This document shows positions 1-11,830 of a stretch of 64,000 nt of DNA, piece by piece (position 1 is the first letter of the stretch; each line of letters begins with the position of its first letter). The notes under the pieces are model-generated. The model made no database searches. It saw only the letters and a list, made by a program, of their open reading frames with translations, and was not told the origin of the DNA. The stretch is from contig OY783204.1 of assembly GCA_963678705.1 (NCBI GenBank), positions 21,524,759 through 21,588,758 on the forward strand. The letters are read 5' to 3'. Made by a program: the position numbers and the translations under genes. Origin of the DNA: Panorpa germanica (taxonomy: Eukaryota > Arthropoda > Insecta > Mecoptera > Panorpidae).

Positions 1-110
1 CATCCTGCCGTAGATCTGATGATGTAGACTATCTGTCGGTTGTTTCTTGGAGTACCCTGGATCTCTAGGATATTGTCCAAACGATTCTTGCGGTTGAGAC
101 GACTGCGTTT
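1..110 (-). CDS. Possible partial exon at the left edge
   Basis: On the minus strand a TTACAG acceptor at 111-116 precedes 110 bases, richer in G+C than what follows, that stay open to the window edge in two frames. The frame that a phase-1 Dpr donor would require gives 36 residues rich in Q, P and S (starting TQSSQPQESF, ending QIYGRM). The other frame is basic (KRSRLNRKNR). The region before the acceptor is poor in pyrimidines. The peptide is not the Ig2 sequence expected after the Dpr Ig1 exon, so it would have to be an alternative exon or belong to a different gene. I do not recognise the sequence. Confidence 0.3.
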
Positions 111-112
111 CT

Positions 113-623
113 GTAATTATCCAACCACTTGATTGTTTTACTAAATACACGTAATGTAATACGTCTGCTAAAAACAAATTATATGCAGTGATTATTTGTA
201 AATTGTACGTGTTATTATTTACCGAAGTATATTATAAATCTGTTGCATTGTATTTAAATTAATGCGAAGACCCCTTACTACTATAATAGTTTAATAACTT
301 ACATAAAATAATTTCACGCAAAAGACGTTTTGTTTACGTAAAAAAAGTAAATTAATGTCGAAATATAATTTTTGTTATGGTATCTTAAAACATATTAACT
401 TAAAACATTTATGTAAAAGTAAAACTATAATTAGCAGAACCTTATTTACTAGTAAAACACTTATTTTCTAAACGAAGCCTACAAATTATTAACGTCAGCT
501 TATTTCCGATGCTGAATCCTATAACCAACGACCTTCAATAAGAACTTTCTTTTTTAAAACAAAATAAAACAATGAATTTAGATGAAAATGATTAATTGTA
601 TTAGAAAGAGTAAGGTTCGGCAA
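113..623. other. AT-rich intronic sequence, nothing recognised
   Basis: No exon, RNA gene or clear repeat was seen. The right end probably includes 3' non-coding sequence of the mariner-type element that ends at 624. Confidence 0.6.
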
Positions 624-960
624 TTATGAATGATAAATGATATCGAAGAAATGTCCACCACGACTAGGTTGACAGATATCGATTCTTTTATCAAAATTTT
701 CAATCACTTCAAGGACTTCCAGCCGCATCTTCGAAGGAAAACGACCCAATCACGCCTCCAGACCACATAGCGCACCATACAGTGACACGTTGAGCATGCA
801 AAGGTTTCTCAACAATCTCTCTTGGATTTTCAGAAGCGCAAATGTGGCAATTTTGGCTTGTTGACGTTTCTAGATAAATGAAAATGGGATTCGTCTGAAA
901 AAATAATTTTTCCAGAAAAATTTAACTTTTACAGATCATAGTGGACTTTTATTGTTAGTC
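624..960 (-). pseudogene. Broken Tc1/mariner-type transposase
   Basis: Read on the minus strand, three blocks of a transposase follow in order but in different frames. The first contains IIFSDESHFHL, whose SDE holds the second catalytic aspartate of the DDE/D triad. The second runs QNCHICASENPREI, then EKPLHAQRVTVWCAMW and SGGVIGSFSFEDAAG, and ends at a stop. The third is the C-terminal block VIENFDKRIDICQPSRGGHF followed by IIYHS and TAA at 626-624. Between blocks two and three the segment carrying the third catalytic residue is missing, so this is an internally deleted, frameshifted copy. The N-terminal DNA-binding half was not found upstream. The block order and the KVTVW-like core are typical of this superfamily. 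Assignment to a particular clade is not possible by eye. Confidence 0.8.
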
Positions 961-2430
961 AGGCGTCAAGTATAAAAGTTTTTGGCCACTATGCCGTCGA
1001 AAAAAATATACTCTAAAAATATAGTATTTATTCTTCTAGTAATCCTGAATCTAAAAACATCATTTTCTTATAGGAAACATATAAATAGGGTTATGATTCT
1101 AATGTCAAGCCTCTGTGCTCTCAGCCACTGTGTCGCTAAGTGTCATTTTATTGTTTTACATCAGTTATATACTATACGTACCATAAAATGTAATGTTATA
1201 CTCAAAATTCCGATTAGCAATTTCCAAGGATCTCACGTAAGATCTCTCTAAAATACTATAAAATAAACATTTTGTATACTTGTCCAAAAATTCTTAACTT
1301 ATCGTATAGAAATATTAGACGTTGTTAAATATAACTCAGAGGTTAAAGGGTTTTAGGTTTAGAATAATAAGTGGTGTACCACTAAATTGACGTTAAATAT
1401 ACGTAAATTCCTTAAAAAAGTAGAAGTTGTAAAAGTAGTGCATACAAAATGGTATAATAAGTATAGTTAACAAAGTACACAAATAATATTTTTCGAAAAC
1501 AACTTGCTGCATACAGAGAATAGTAGTTTTGAATACGGGCATGGCAGACTCAAGCTCACAGGACTTGTAAAAATCTTACTTATGGATTCTTTTTAAACGC
1601 CGGACAAAACTTTATTCACTTTATAGTTGCGGCGTCAAAGACCGTCAACATCCAAAAAGAACATACAGATAAAACTAAAAATTTAAATAAATATAAAAAG
1701 AGATGTATAGATCGTGAAGAAAGCTGCATTTAGTGTAGCTACAACTGCAGCTGCAGCTGCAGATCTTATTCAGCTGTGTCCTAGTGTACTATGTACGAAG
1801 CTCTACGAGTACAATAATACATAAAATAAATTCAACGACATCTGGAGAAAACCCAGAACATAAATGTGACAGTTAACATCATCACGAATAGGGATGTTGG
1901 ATAGAATGAGACAAATAATATAAATTCACTGTTGTTAGAAAGATATAGGTATAGAAGTGAGGTGTGAGGTATGAGTATCAACGTGTTGTCTATTAAAGAG
2001 AACTACCTCAATGGTAACGTTGTTTAACAGAATTGCTAGTTCTTTTAAGAAATATTGTGCTATTATTATTTCTGTATTACCGTTGCTAGCATTTAAGGTT
2101 GCATTAAGGTTTTATAAAGAATACCTTATTCGCCGTTTAAGTATTTTAAGTACGAAATTTTAAGCGCTAATATCTGCGTTATCACAAAAACAACGACACT
2201 TGGAATTAAATTTATTTTATTGGCTAAGAATTGTCCATTTAATAGTTTGGGTCTTAGGATTTTATTTTGACTTTAAATTTCTTTTGTAGGGTGAAAGAAA
2301 TATTTGTCTTGTAACAGTTATACTTAAAATATATTTTTGTATAAGATTCTAATTGCAATAAACACAGTAAGTTCAAAAAATAATTGAAACATCTAAAAGG
2401 AAGGAGAAGAACGTTAATTTTATACTAATA
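961..2430. other. Intronic AT-rich stretch
   Basis: No exon or element was recognised. An 89-codon frame at 982-1251 is AT-rich and resembles nothing known to me. At 1745-1776 there is a short CTGCAG run containing CAGCTG E-box-like sites. Confidence 0.5.
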
Positions 2431-2764
2431 CTAGCTGTCCCGGCCACGCGTTGCTGTGCCTAACGTAGCGCCATCTATTGAATATTTACTCAATCTAGTC
2501 AACAGATTTCGATTTACTCAACAGAATATTTACTCAATCTAGTCAACAGATGTCGCCATCATCGTCGCCCGATGTCATATGTCATATACAGATAATTAAT
2601 AGACAAATAATTAGCAATAAGATAAATAAATTGAGATGTAAGCTATCCTATCTTTCAAGTTGGATCAAACTGGACACGGTGTACCAATTTGATTAAAATC
2701 GGTTAAGTAGTTTAGGAGTCCATCGCGGAGAGATGAACGTGACACGTAATTTATATATATTAAG
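2431..2764 (+). repeat. Retroposon tail (LINE/SINE-type)
   Basis: It starts CTAGCTGTCCCGGCCACGCG and ends with GATTAAAATCGGTTAAGTAG, then TTTAGGAGTCCATCGCGGAG and a TTATATATATTAAGA tail. Together these are the recurrent 5' and 3' signatures of a widespread class of insect retroposons, probably RTE/Proto2-related; the class is from memory. The first part contains a roughly 27-bp direct duplication (ATATTTACTCAATCTAGTCA and a few following bases, near 2490 and 2525). No open frame remains. Confidence 0.6.
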
Positions 2765-4414
2765 ATTCATTTCAACCTACATAAGAACAAGAGAATTGTA
2801 AACCAGAATTTATCACTTAGATATTAATATCAGAATACTGCGTGTTTTCTTGTAATAGATGTTAAATTTCTATACTACTAGTACTAATACTATGGACATT
2901 GAAGTACAGGTCTTAACACAAATTTCTCTTTGTTGTAGAAAAGATGGAACAACATATTAACAACCCCAGAAATATTGTCTTAAAGCAATATTGTTGCATC
3001 TGTTAAACGTCTGTTTAAGTTCCCGTTGCTTATACCGAATAGTCAGTCTATTTTAAAGCAGTCTTCTCTTCAATGCGGTCTTAGTTTTCGGTCTCAGCGT
3101 TTTGATTTGTTAATTGTAAACATTTTTTAATTTCTATTATAATCTTACTATGTACCTGATGTGTGTGAGGTGTCAACAAAGTATAGCGAAATTTTACACC
3201 TAATCTAAATTTTATAACCTGGTCAAACAAATTGCTAACCTTCCAATGTATGTTATTTGCATAGTTGCATAATACTCTTATTAATATAATAGGTTAGGCT
3301 AAACAGTTAGTCATCGGTGAATGGCAAGCTCATATGTCATTTTTATGTATTACCTAAATTTAATGAATGTCCATAGGGATAGATGGTAAATTATGCATCG
3401 AAATAATAAAAAAAAGAATCTAAATTTTCAAATCTAAAATTCGACATAAAAAACTAGTTCAAAAAGAGTATTTTTCAATCCCGAAGGCGGGCAAGTGTTC
3501 TATTTTCCTCCCTTCAACAAACCCTGTTGGTTGTAAATATATTATATTAACAATAATAAACACAAAACTATAGAACTTAATATAAACTAAATCTAAATTT
3601 GATGTCTAATCAAATTACATCTAGAATTTCAATAGAAATCATTTATTATTCTGCATTGATCGAATATTTTGAAATGCCCTGTCAATACTTGATGATTATA
3701 ACACAATTGTTTGATGTATAATACCTATCACTACTAAATGCATTGAAATACACCAGTAACCAGCAGAAAGTAACCAACAAAAACCTAACAGGGCGTGTAC
3801 TCGTATATACATATAGGTACTAGAATATTCTATCTCTGATAAATGAATATAAAACTCGATGCTGTCTCTCAGCGAACGAGATCCAGTCTTTGGGATCGTT
3901 GATGCATTTCCATTGCTCAAAAGAGTGGTGTTCCCAATCTGTCAGTTGCCTTTTGTATAGTACTAGGTTCCAAGGTAGACTCATATCAAAGTTCCTTCCC
4001 GTCGACCGTTACCAGTCATCCAAACACCAACAACCGACAACTAACAGGACCAGGAATCCTGAACACCCACTCATTTGCAAAGCCTTTGTACAGATCAGCA
4101 CCTCTACCAACCGACCTCTCTTCTTCCCAACCCTCCCGCATACCTACATTGCGGTTCGTGATATCATCCTACTAGCCAGGGATATGAAACGGAAAACACG
4201 TGCAGTTGTTTGCATACTTATCAGGCGTATTTAAACAAATATACGATAAGTAGCTGGAAAATATGTTTGCTTCATTTATTTTACATGTGTTTAATACTTT
4301 TACGAGTGCCTACAATTTTGACGTAAATACGGCATAAAATTTTGTTCAGTGTAAGAAATATTCTGGCGAAAAATGGAAAGAGTTGTCGTTTTTATATATT
4401 GTAAACTCTAGCCT
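2765..4414. other. Intronic stretch with a GC-richer island at about 3890-4215
   Basis: Mostly AT-rich and featureless. The island holds a 114-codon frame on the plus strand (3890-4234). Overlapping it on the minus strand is a 54-codon frame (about 3984-3821) with composition more like coding sequence (it includes KRQLTDWEHHSFEQW). Neither resembles a protein I know and no convincing splice sites bound them, so I do not call a gene. Confidence 0.4.
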
Positions 4415-4892
4415 TATTCCCACTCACTATTTTGATATCTCATTTACTGCTTTTATTTATTATATTGTAATCTAGACTTCAGATTTTCGTTTAAGCATTT
4501 CTTTTCACATTTGTGTTTTAATTTAAGTTTAGTTAATTTAATTGGTGCATATGCATAGTCAGTAATATAAATTTTGACAGTTCGACAAAATTGTATGTGA
4601 AATAATAATAGAAATTGTTTTCACTTGTATATTTTTTAAAAACTAACATTAAAATTTTTTTAAAAGTAAATCCTACTGCATTTTGGAGGTTATAATATAA
4701 TACAGTTTTCTTAATTTAATATTTTTAATTTAAAACATTGGACCTTGTAAGGTTCTAAAAAAACTAAGAAAACTTCAAAAATTAAATTAAATTAAAAATG
4801 GTACTGTGAATGACTACGCGTATTGCCACATGCTAAACAATTTAAATTAAATACAAAATACAAAATAAAATTAAGGTAGTGACTAGAAATGA
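4415..4892 (+). mobile_element. MITE family A, copy 1
   Basis: About 478 bp, starting ATTCCCACTCACTATTTTGA and ending near GTAGTGACTAGAAATGA, a decayed inverted copy of the start. The internal landmarks TCTAGACTTCAGATTTTCG, TTTTGACAGTTCGACAAAA, CTACTGCATTTTGGAGG and CCTTGTAAGGTTCTAAAAAA recur in the other copies. There is no coding potential, so it is a non-autonomous DNA element. Superfamily not determined. Confidence 0.75.
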
Positions 4893-5459
4893 TACTTAAG
4901 GGTTGTATTTTTTAACTTATTCTCTGACGTCATGCGTCATGAATTGAACCAGTGTGATATTCATTTGTTTGTTATTATTGAAAAATAAAATTTTAGTGAA
5001 GATAGGGAAGCTTTTATTTAAAAATTGAATTAAAATTAAACTAAAAATTACAAATTGAAGCTTTTAAAATAGGAATCCTAAATTTCATCTGAGGAATAGC
5101 ACCTGTGATTCATACTGAAAATATTTGGGCACAATTAATACAATTTATCCTTGATTTTCAATGAGATAGGACATTGAAATTTATGTCGTTTTGCAGAGTC
5201 GAGTAACTAGAGTTCAAGAAATAATATTTGCGCATTTTCTTACTTTAAAAAGCATTATTGGTTTCATAGCTTTGTTGGATATTGCATTATGGGACATTGC
5301 ATTACGTAGAGAAATAAGGTTAGAGAATGCAAATTTTCAATGGAAACAAATTGAATGTAAATATGTTATCACAAAAATGGAACTTTATAACGTGGTCTAA
5401 CGTTCACCTCGAACCACTCATAGTACATAAATTTTATTATAGATAAATATTATTAGGTA
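4893..5459. other. Intronic spacer with a short dispersed homology
   Basis: Around 4918-4965 the sequence TTCTCTGACGTCATGCGTCA, followed by a GTGTGAT shortly after, recurs in diverged form at about 43850-43885. A 69-codon frame at 5191-5400 is not recognisable. Confidence 0.4.
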
Positions 5460-5614
5460 TAGTTCAAATTACAAGAGTTCGGCGGCGACTCATACTTAAA
5501 ACAAGTTGTGAGGTATAAACTGCCGATATAACTAAAAAGCATTGATTCACTTATTTTTCTATAATGTATATAGAAACGAATAACATAAAATTCATTATCG
5601 TATTATAAATATAG
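5460..5614 (+). mobile_element. MITE family B, truncated copy
   Basis: It begins after a TA with TAGTTCAAATTACGAGAGTT, then CGGCGGCGACTCATACTTAA and GTATATAGAAACGAATAA, as in the full copies at 56438 and 60628. The right inverted end is missing. Confidence 0.75.
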
Positions 5615-7367
5615 TGATCTACGAACTTAAAAAGTCACACAAAAACTATTTTAAAAATTGTGACATTTCTTTCTTTTTTTTTATGTTAGAATTTGAGACG
5701 ATTTCAACAACGTGGTCATATTCGCCTGAAGTTAATTTATTTTAATTAAATTTGGTTTATTATATTTATATCATTAAGGCATTAACATTTTTCAATCGAT
5801 TATCGTCCTATAGTTAAATTTTGTACTTGTCAGATTATTGCAACTACCTATTTCTCATACAATAGATATAAAGCTTTTCAACCCCTGTAATAGTCTGTTA
5901 ATGCCCTGCAGTGGTAAGCTTTTGTACACAACAGTTCACCAACACACACTTCCGCTTTAAATAAAACCTTAAAAGATTTTCGAATGTGTTAGTAAAAAAC
6001 TTTTAAAATTGTGTTGGTAAATTTTATGATGTTTATCAAATAATTAGTACAGATTTTTTTAAAATAAAAGTTTTTTAAAAAAATATAAATTCTAAGAAAA
6101 GAATTTTTTAGTATAAATAATAGCATATTCGCAATTTAACAAGTGGAATGTTAAAAATTGACATAGTACGTTTGCTACAAAAACGTAGGAGTTTTTATTC
6201 CTATACAATATGAGCCTCAAACTAAATTTCTATTATGTCGAATGTGATATTCTATAATTTTGAAATGATAGCCTTTCTGCGAAATCTCAAATTCCATTCT
6301 CTCTAGTGTAAATTTATCAAAGGATGATTTTTAATAATTCTGACTAAAATTAACCTATAAATAAATCTGAAATTTGTGTATGGCGTCGTTTAAAAGATGG
6401 TAATGCTACCTATCCTCAAAATACGAATACTCATTCATCTGCCCTCGTAAATCTTGTATCAGCATGTTACAAGTCAGCTAGAATAACTTTTCAATTTAAT
6501 TATCGTGTTCAGTCTCACATAACTTTGTAATCTAAATTTACATCTTTAATAATTAAAACAATATTTGACGTGTAATTAAATTAAATTTAATACTTTTGAG
6601 GCTTATCAATTATAAATAACTTCATAAATATGTTGATGGGAACCATGCAAATTAGTAAAGCCAAAGGAAACTTTTGTCTGTGTTGCCAACCCGTATATAA
6701 TAATCCATTCGTGAACATACGAGACTTTTATGATATATTTTTAATTATTTTTGTACACAATTTTTTAAACAAACTTTTTTAATCTCATTTATTTTCGTAA
6801 ACCTACAAAAAGTAAATTACACCAAGGGATAATTTCAATAATTATCCTATTTATTAAAATCTCACATATGATGTCAGCAGCAGCTATAAAACGTTAAAGT
6901 TCCTTCTACCAAACATTGCCTCCACCTCCTCACTCCCCCTTATCCATCGCCTCTTTATTAAGAGAATCTGTGTAGGGAAGTCAGTGTATAGTGCTGGGTG
7001 AACAAAGTTAGGTAACATCGATTTATTTTATGCGATAAAAAATATCTGTTCTAATGGAGTTTTCTTTTCATGATTTAATTTCATACTATTTTTACACCAG
7101 TTTTGTCGTTTTTTCGTACACAAAAAATGCAATTTAATTTATTAAATTATTGTCTGAAATCGAACACGAAGACACAGCAGTCAGCGTAGCATATCAACGC
7201 TCTCGCCCACTGTGTGGTTTAATCATTAGGTTTAATGTGAATACCGTTTAGTTGTATATTTCTTTCAAATCGCACCGTATATTTACACGTATAACACCGC
7301 CTATTTTTGCTACCTCGAGTTTAAATCCGATACATCGACACATTTCTTATAGGTAGCGTTAAGTATC
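5615..7367. other. AT-rich intronic stretch, nothing recognised
   Basis: No frame, repeat boundary or RNA gene could be supported. A pyrimidine-rich patch lies at about 6904-6960. Confidence 0.5.
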
Positions 7368-7832
7368 ATCCCCACTCACTGTTGTAATTTTGTAATTAAT
7401 TTAAATTGCTTTTCGGAACCTTAAATTTTCTTTGCCTTTTAGCACCTTACAGGATCTAATCTTTCTAAATTAAAAATACTAAATTAAAAGAAACTATATT
7501 ATATTATAACCTCCAAAATGTGACAATATGTCAAAGTGAAGTAGAATATATCTTTAAAGGAAGTGCAAAGACTAAGTTTATCAATAATAAAACAATAAAA
7601 ACAATTTCTAATTGTTATTAAAAACAGCAAATTTAATTATTCTACATTCAATTTTGTCTAACTGTCGAACTGTCAAAATGTATCTTACTTCCCACGCATG
7701 TATACCAACTAAATTAAGTGAACGTAAATTAAAACAAGAATGTAACAAGGAATGCCTATTATAAAACCTGAAATCTAGATTAAAATATTAAATAAAAACG
7801 TAAATTAATTATTAAAACATTGAGTGGGAGTG
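7368..7832 (-). mobile_element. MITE family A, copy 2 (inverted, both ends present)
   Basis: About 465 bp in the opposite orientation to copy 1. The left end is ATCCCCACTCACTGTTGTAA and the right end is TTATTAAAACATTGAGTGGG, so both terminal inverted repeats are visible. Inside are TATTATAACCTCCAAAATGT and CCTGAAATCTAGATTAAAAT, the reverse complements of the family landmarks. Confidence 0.8.
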
Positions 7833-7912
7833 CAATGGGAGTCTAAGTGAGACAGATAGTCTATTTCATTTGATCATTTGATTTTTATCAGAGTATAAAA
7901 CACTATTACCTA

Positions 7913-8766
7913 TAGTTAAAATTACGAGAGTTCGTTCTCATCGCGACTCATTAAAAGAGGTTATAAGGCCTGTCTCAGTATGGGACCGTATTTAAGCGAC
8001 GGCGTATTCGGACGTAAATCGGCGGTTTGAATGAGCTACAAAGCAAACCGCCTATGTGTGGCACAGATGTCTGTAGTCGTGTATTAGGGGGTGTATTGGA
8101 GTTCTTTAACACTTATATAATTTATCATGAGAACAAACTTTAACTTTAATTTTTATCGATACACTACTGGTATTAAAGGGACTTTAGCATTTATTATATA
8201 TCTGAGTTCTGGTGGGCGTGAATTTAAATTTAGTTCTATCCTATTGGTATGGGCATCCGTGCCCATGATTCACTGAAATACAAACATAAATTGCATGCAG
8301 AACATACCCATGTCGCCGATAGATTTCATTTGACCGCGTATTGCAGCGTAACAAAAGGCGATCTTAGGTATCCCACCCCCCCCTTTTTGCATTTACAAAG
8401 GTTCATATAGGGTATCGTTGTAGTAGTGGTAACGCTTGGATAAAATTCGCCTTTATACGCTTCTAATGTGCGAGGTAGTGCCGCCCGTATTCGGACTGCT
8501 TTGTAGCGTGCAGTCTGAGAGCTCCAGAGCGATCTCATTACATTTACATGGTTCCGATAGGTAAAGCATAGTAGCCCGTATACGTCCGGCAGAAATTCGC
8601 TTAAATACGGTCCCATACTGAGACAGGCCTAAGGGTCGTGTAAACCTATGATACGATGATGAAATTTATATTAGTAGTTTCTTTATACATTATAAGAAGT
8701 TTAAGGAAACAGTGCTTATCAGTGTTGTAAGCATGAGTCGCCGCCGAACTCTCGCAATATTAATAT
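7913..8766 (+). mobile_element. MITE family B, interrupted by a nested element
   Basis: The left end TAGTTAAAATTACGAGAGTT follows a TA. The right end carries GCATGAGTCGCCGCCGAACT followed by CTCGCAATATTA. Removing the nested element at 7967-8629 and one TAA leaves a unit of about 190 bp, the length of the uninterrupted copy at 56438. CG-rich inverted ends and TA flanks suggest a Tc1/mariner-type MITE. Confidence 0.75.
7967..8629. mobile_element. PIF/Harbinger-like MITE with 33-bp perfect TIRs and TAA duplication
   Basis: 663 bp. Both ends begin GGCCTGTCTCAGTATGGGAC and are identical for 33 bases (7967-7999 against 8597-8629 reversed). The copy is flanked by a direct TAA at 7964-7966 and 8630-8632, which matches the TWA target preference of PIF/Harbinger elements. 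A frame of 96 codons runs out of the right end (8616-8326, minus) but resembles no transposase. Perfect ends and a clean target duplication suggest a fairly young insertion. Confidence 0.85.
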
Positions 8767-10232
8767 TAGCCGAAAAAATGATTTTATAAGGTTCAATGTA
8801 TTACAGAATTACGGTTTATATTTTCACGCTCTTCTTTATCAATGCTACCGTATTTATACGACGATTTTACATTGACGATTATCACAGTATTCTCACCACT
8901 AATTGAGATTATACCGTGGATATACAATATACGTACCACCCTGCAGCCGTTGTAATGTGAACCGAGTGTAGAACAAAATCGTCTAATCGAGTGTAAACTT
9001 GATTTTCAGCAAAAGTCGTTGGGTAATATAAGCACGTGCATAAATGTAATATAAGTGCTAGGTGGGTAGTAAAATCTCATATTTTTCACATATTCATTAT
9101 CTCCTGTGTAATCTATATGTGTATTTTATGTAGTCAGCCACTCCACTTGAATGTGAACGTCAGGGGTTGGTAATCTTTTATCGTTAAATATTTGAGTTCA
9201 ATAAAACCTAAATTTATTAGGTTATAAAATGAAATATCTTATTGTGCAGGAATACGACAAATCTAATAATAACGATCGAATATTATTTAAAATAGTTATG
9301 TAAAATATATTTTATATCTTAATTGAATATGATTTTATTGCTGGTGGTTCTTGGAATCAATATTTTTATAATTATATATATATGTAGGACTAAAAATATT
9401 TAAAATCAATTACCAACACTATCTTTCCACTTGTAGTATTTAAATCGAATGTAGTACACTAAAATATACTACCAGCATGCTATTGCTGGTAGGGAACGAA
9501 TAAAATTATATTAAAGACAAATTAATAGTTTATTCAAGATAATCACAATAATTAGTAGCTTAAAACCCACTTACAAAATAGCAGTTCAATCCTTTTTATA
9601 CATGCCAGGTAGTTTTATTCCCTCTAGAATGATTCCAGAGAACAAATATAATCTAACTCTTATTCTAAATAACAGTTGTTTTTAACCGACTGTAAAAAAA
9701 ACTTATATTTTTATTACGGGCATATATTTTCATAATTATATTATTTATTTAAATAAAATATTATATGCTAAAACTTAAAATAGATTTGCATTTAACCGGC
9801 CTTTATTAAAATACAATAATAATAATATTAAAAACTTTTAACTAGTCGATTACTAATCAATAAATATTCCACATATATGTTATTAATTTTCAATAGGGAT
9901 ATAGAACTCCTATTTAAGAAATTTAAGATCTTAAGAACTGTTTCATAAAAATTACAGACTTTTAGAATAGCTATGATAAAATAAGATTCTTTTAGATTAA
10001 AGATTATTAAGTTTCACTTATATAGTAAAATATTAGCAGGTATTCTGATTATAATCACACGTGATTTAGTCGGTAGATTGCTCCAACAAATTAAGTATGA
10101 TACTTATGACATATATTCTTAAGGTTCATTTTATAATTATAATAGCAGTCCTACGTAAAATCGCTCGAAATTGCAACTTAGAATAACCTGTAATTCTCAG
10201 CGATTTTATATAATGAATCAACGGAAAATCTT
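8767..10232. other. AT-rich intronic stretch
   Basis: No gene or element was recognised. A small perfect hairpin lies at 9469-9492 (CTACCAGCA, 6-nt loop, TGCTGGTAG); it is too short to call anything. Confidence 0.5.
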
Positions 10233-10555
10233 ATGCATACTTGTTATAAGGATCATAGGTTATGTGAACAATGTAGCAACACACTAACAGTAAAGCGGAT
10301 TATTCTTCAATGCTCAGAGTACTCATCCCATAGACACAACTATAATATGCCTAAAGATAATATGCAAATATTTGAAAGCAGAGAAAGTCTAAAAAACTTT
10401 ATTGACTTTATCAATGAAACTAATTTAATCTCTTTATTTTTAATGCACATACTCGTGTTTAAAAGTTGTAAATTATGTATTGTAAATGTTTATAAACGTG
10501 TATATTGTTTTAAGTGCTAATAACTATCAAAAGTTGATGTACTCAAGTAAATATG
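10233..10555 (+). mobile_element. 3' fragment of a non-LTR retrotransposon (family C, copy 1)
   Basis: The first codons read CEQCSNTLTVKRIILQCSEY, matching the C-terminal cysteine/histidine motif that closes the reverse-transcriptase ORF of jockey/R1-type elements (C-x2-C, TVKH, I/L-x-C). The usual histidine is arginine here. The frame runs on for 95 codons to 10520, and the 3' part ends AAAAGTTGATGTACTCAAGT. The same 3' end occurs at 28505. It is a 5'-truncated dead copy. Confidence 0.7.
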
Positions 10556-11830
10556 TTATTAAGGAAAGAAAGATTCATAGGTGTAATTATTGACAGCTTG
10601 AAAATATTAACTTTTATGTACAAAAAATTTATTTCTCATGAAATCGGCATCTAATATTCAGACTATGATTACATGATTTAACGTACTTCTACATTTTCAA
10701 CTTTCTATATACCGAACGGAACCTTAACCCTATTTTTGTTCTCAGCTGCTCTAGCTTTAGCTGGTTTACTTTTACCTTATGTAATACGTTTTACGACATA
10801 AAAACAGTTTACCCTATTTCAATAAAACAACTCATGCAGTTCAAGAACGTTCACCGTTTGGAGTTCGTTCAGTATTTGTTAGTTCAACATATCGTTCACA
10901 ACCCCGTACCCGAGCATCTTCCCCCTAAACCCCTCTCTGCACCCTACTTCGTTTTATTCCTGCTCCAAAACGTTTATCATCACGATTGTATCAACATATT
11001 GTTTCATTCAGTATTACAAGCACCACGCATGCCATATCTCGTAGGACTAAGGACTAAGGACGAAGGACGAAGGGTGTAATAATCTGCACACATTCCCACC
11101 CCATTGAGTTTTATCTTTACTTTGGCAGCCGCTAGCGATATCACTTCGAATACGAAAACCCTTACTTTTGAAGCTTCGTGTAGGATGAGAAATTGAAGGG
11201 CCAAAACGTAGACCTGGGCCAGGGTCAGGACCTTTACTTCATTTCTATACACAACACACATATCAACCAGCGAAAAGGGCTTGATTAGGGCATTCATGAT
11301 TCACATGCTAGCTAGCTAGCCACCCTTGAGAACTGCCTTTCAAGTGTTTACCCTTTTACCTGGACCACCACTCAACACTCTATCTCATAGACGCATCTAC
11401 GGGGGGAGGGGGTACATGTACCTGTTTGGAAAACCAAGGAAAATACAAACACCCATTCAATTGTATTGTTTGTGTGTTGGGGAAAAACGATATGAATCCA
11501 TGAATAAGCCTGTTGACTGAATAGCAATTGAAGGTTTTGGTTAAAATTCAATCATTTATCGATAATTTGGTTTAAGTGCACTTTTCTGTTTACTTGAGGT
11601 CTTCGTGTGGACAATATGTACATCGTTGTTCATCTCATTGACAAGAGGAGCGTCTCCTTAAAATCTAGTACGGACAGTAAGCGTGGCTAACGTTAAATGA
11701 AAGATAAAAAATGTGTAAGCGTAATTGTTATTTCCAGTGTAGGCCAGTGATTTTATTATTTAAAATATTTGAAAAATATGGCTTAGTATTCCTTAGGTTG
11801 AACTTGCAGTTTTTTAAAGTGTTTAACTTC
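10556..11830. other. Intronic stretch with a GC-richer island at about 10840-11510
   Basis: Overlapping frames on both strands (10834-11079, 11004-11297 minus, 11326-11520) have no recognisable protein similarity or splice context. The island also contains the small tandem repeat at 11043. The cause of the composition shift is unknown. Confidence 0.4.
11043..11070 (+). repeat. Four 7-bp tandem units
   Basis: AGGACTA, AGGACTA, AGGACGA, AGGACGA in direct succession, followed by AGGG. Confidence 0.9.

Noticed and set aside
3696-3920. 74-codon minus frame
   Set aside because: Low-complexity hydrophobic translation of AT-rich sequence, overlapping better but still unproven frames.
8326-8616. 96-codon minus frame starting in the Harbinger TIR
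   Set aside because: It begins inside the inverted repeat and matches no transposase feature; chance frame in a MITE.
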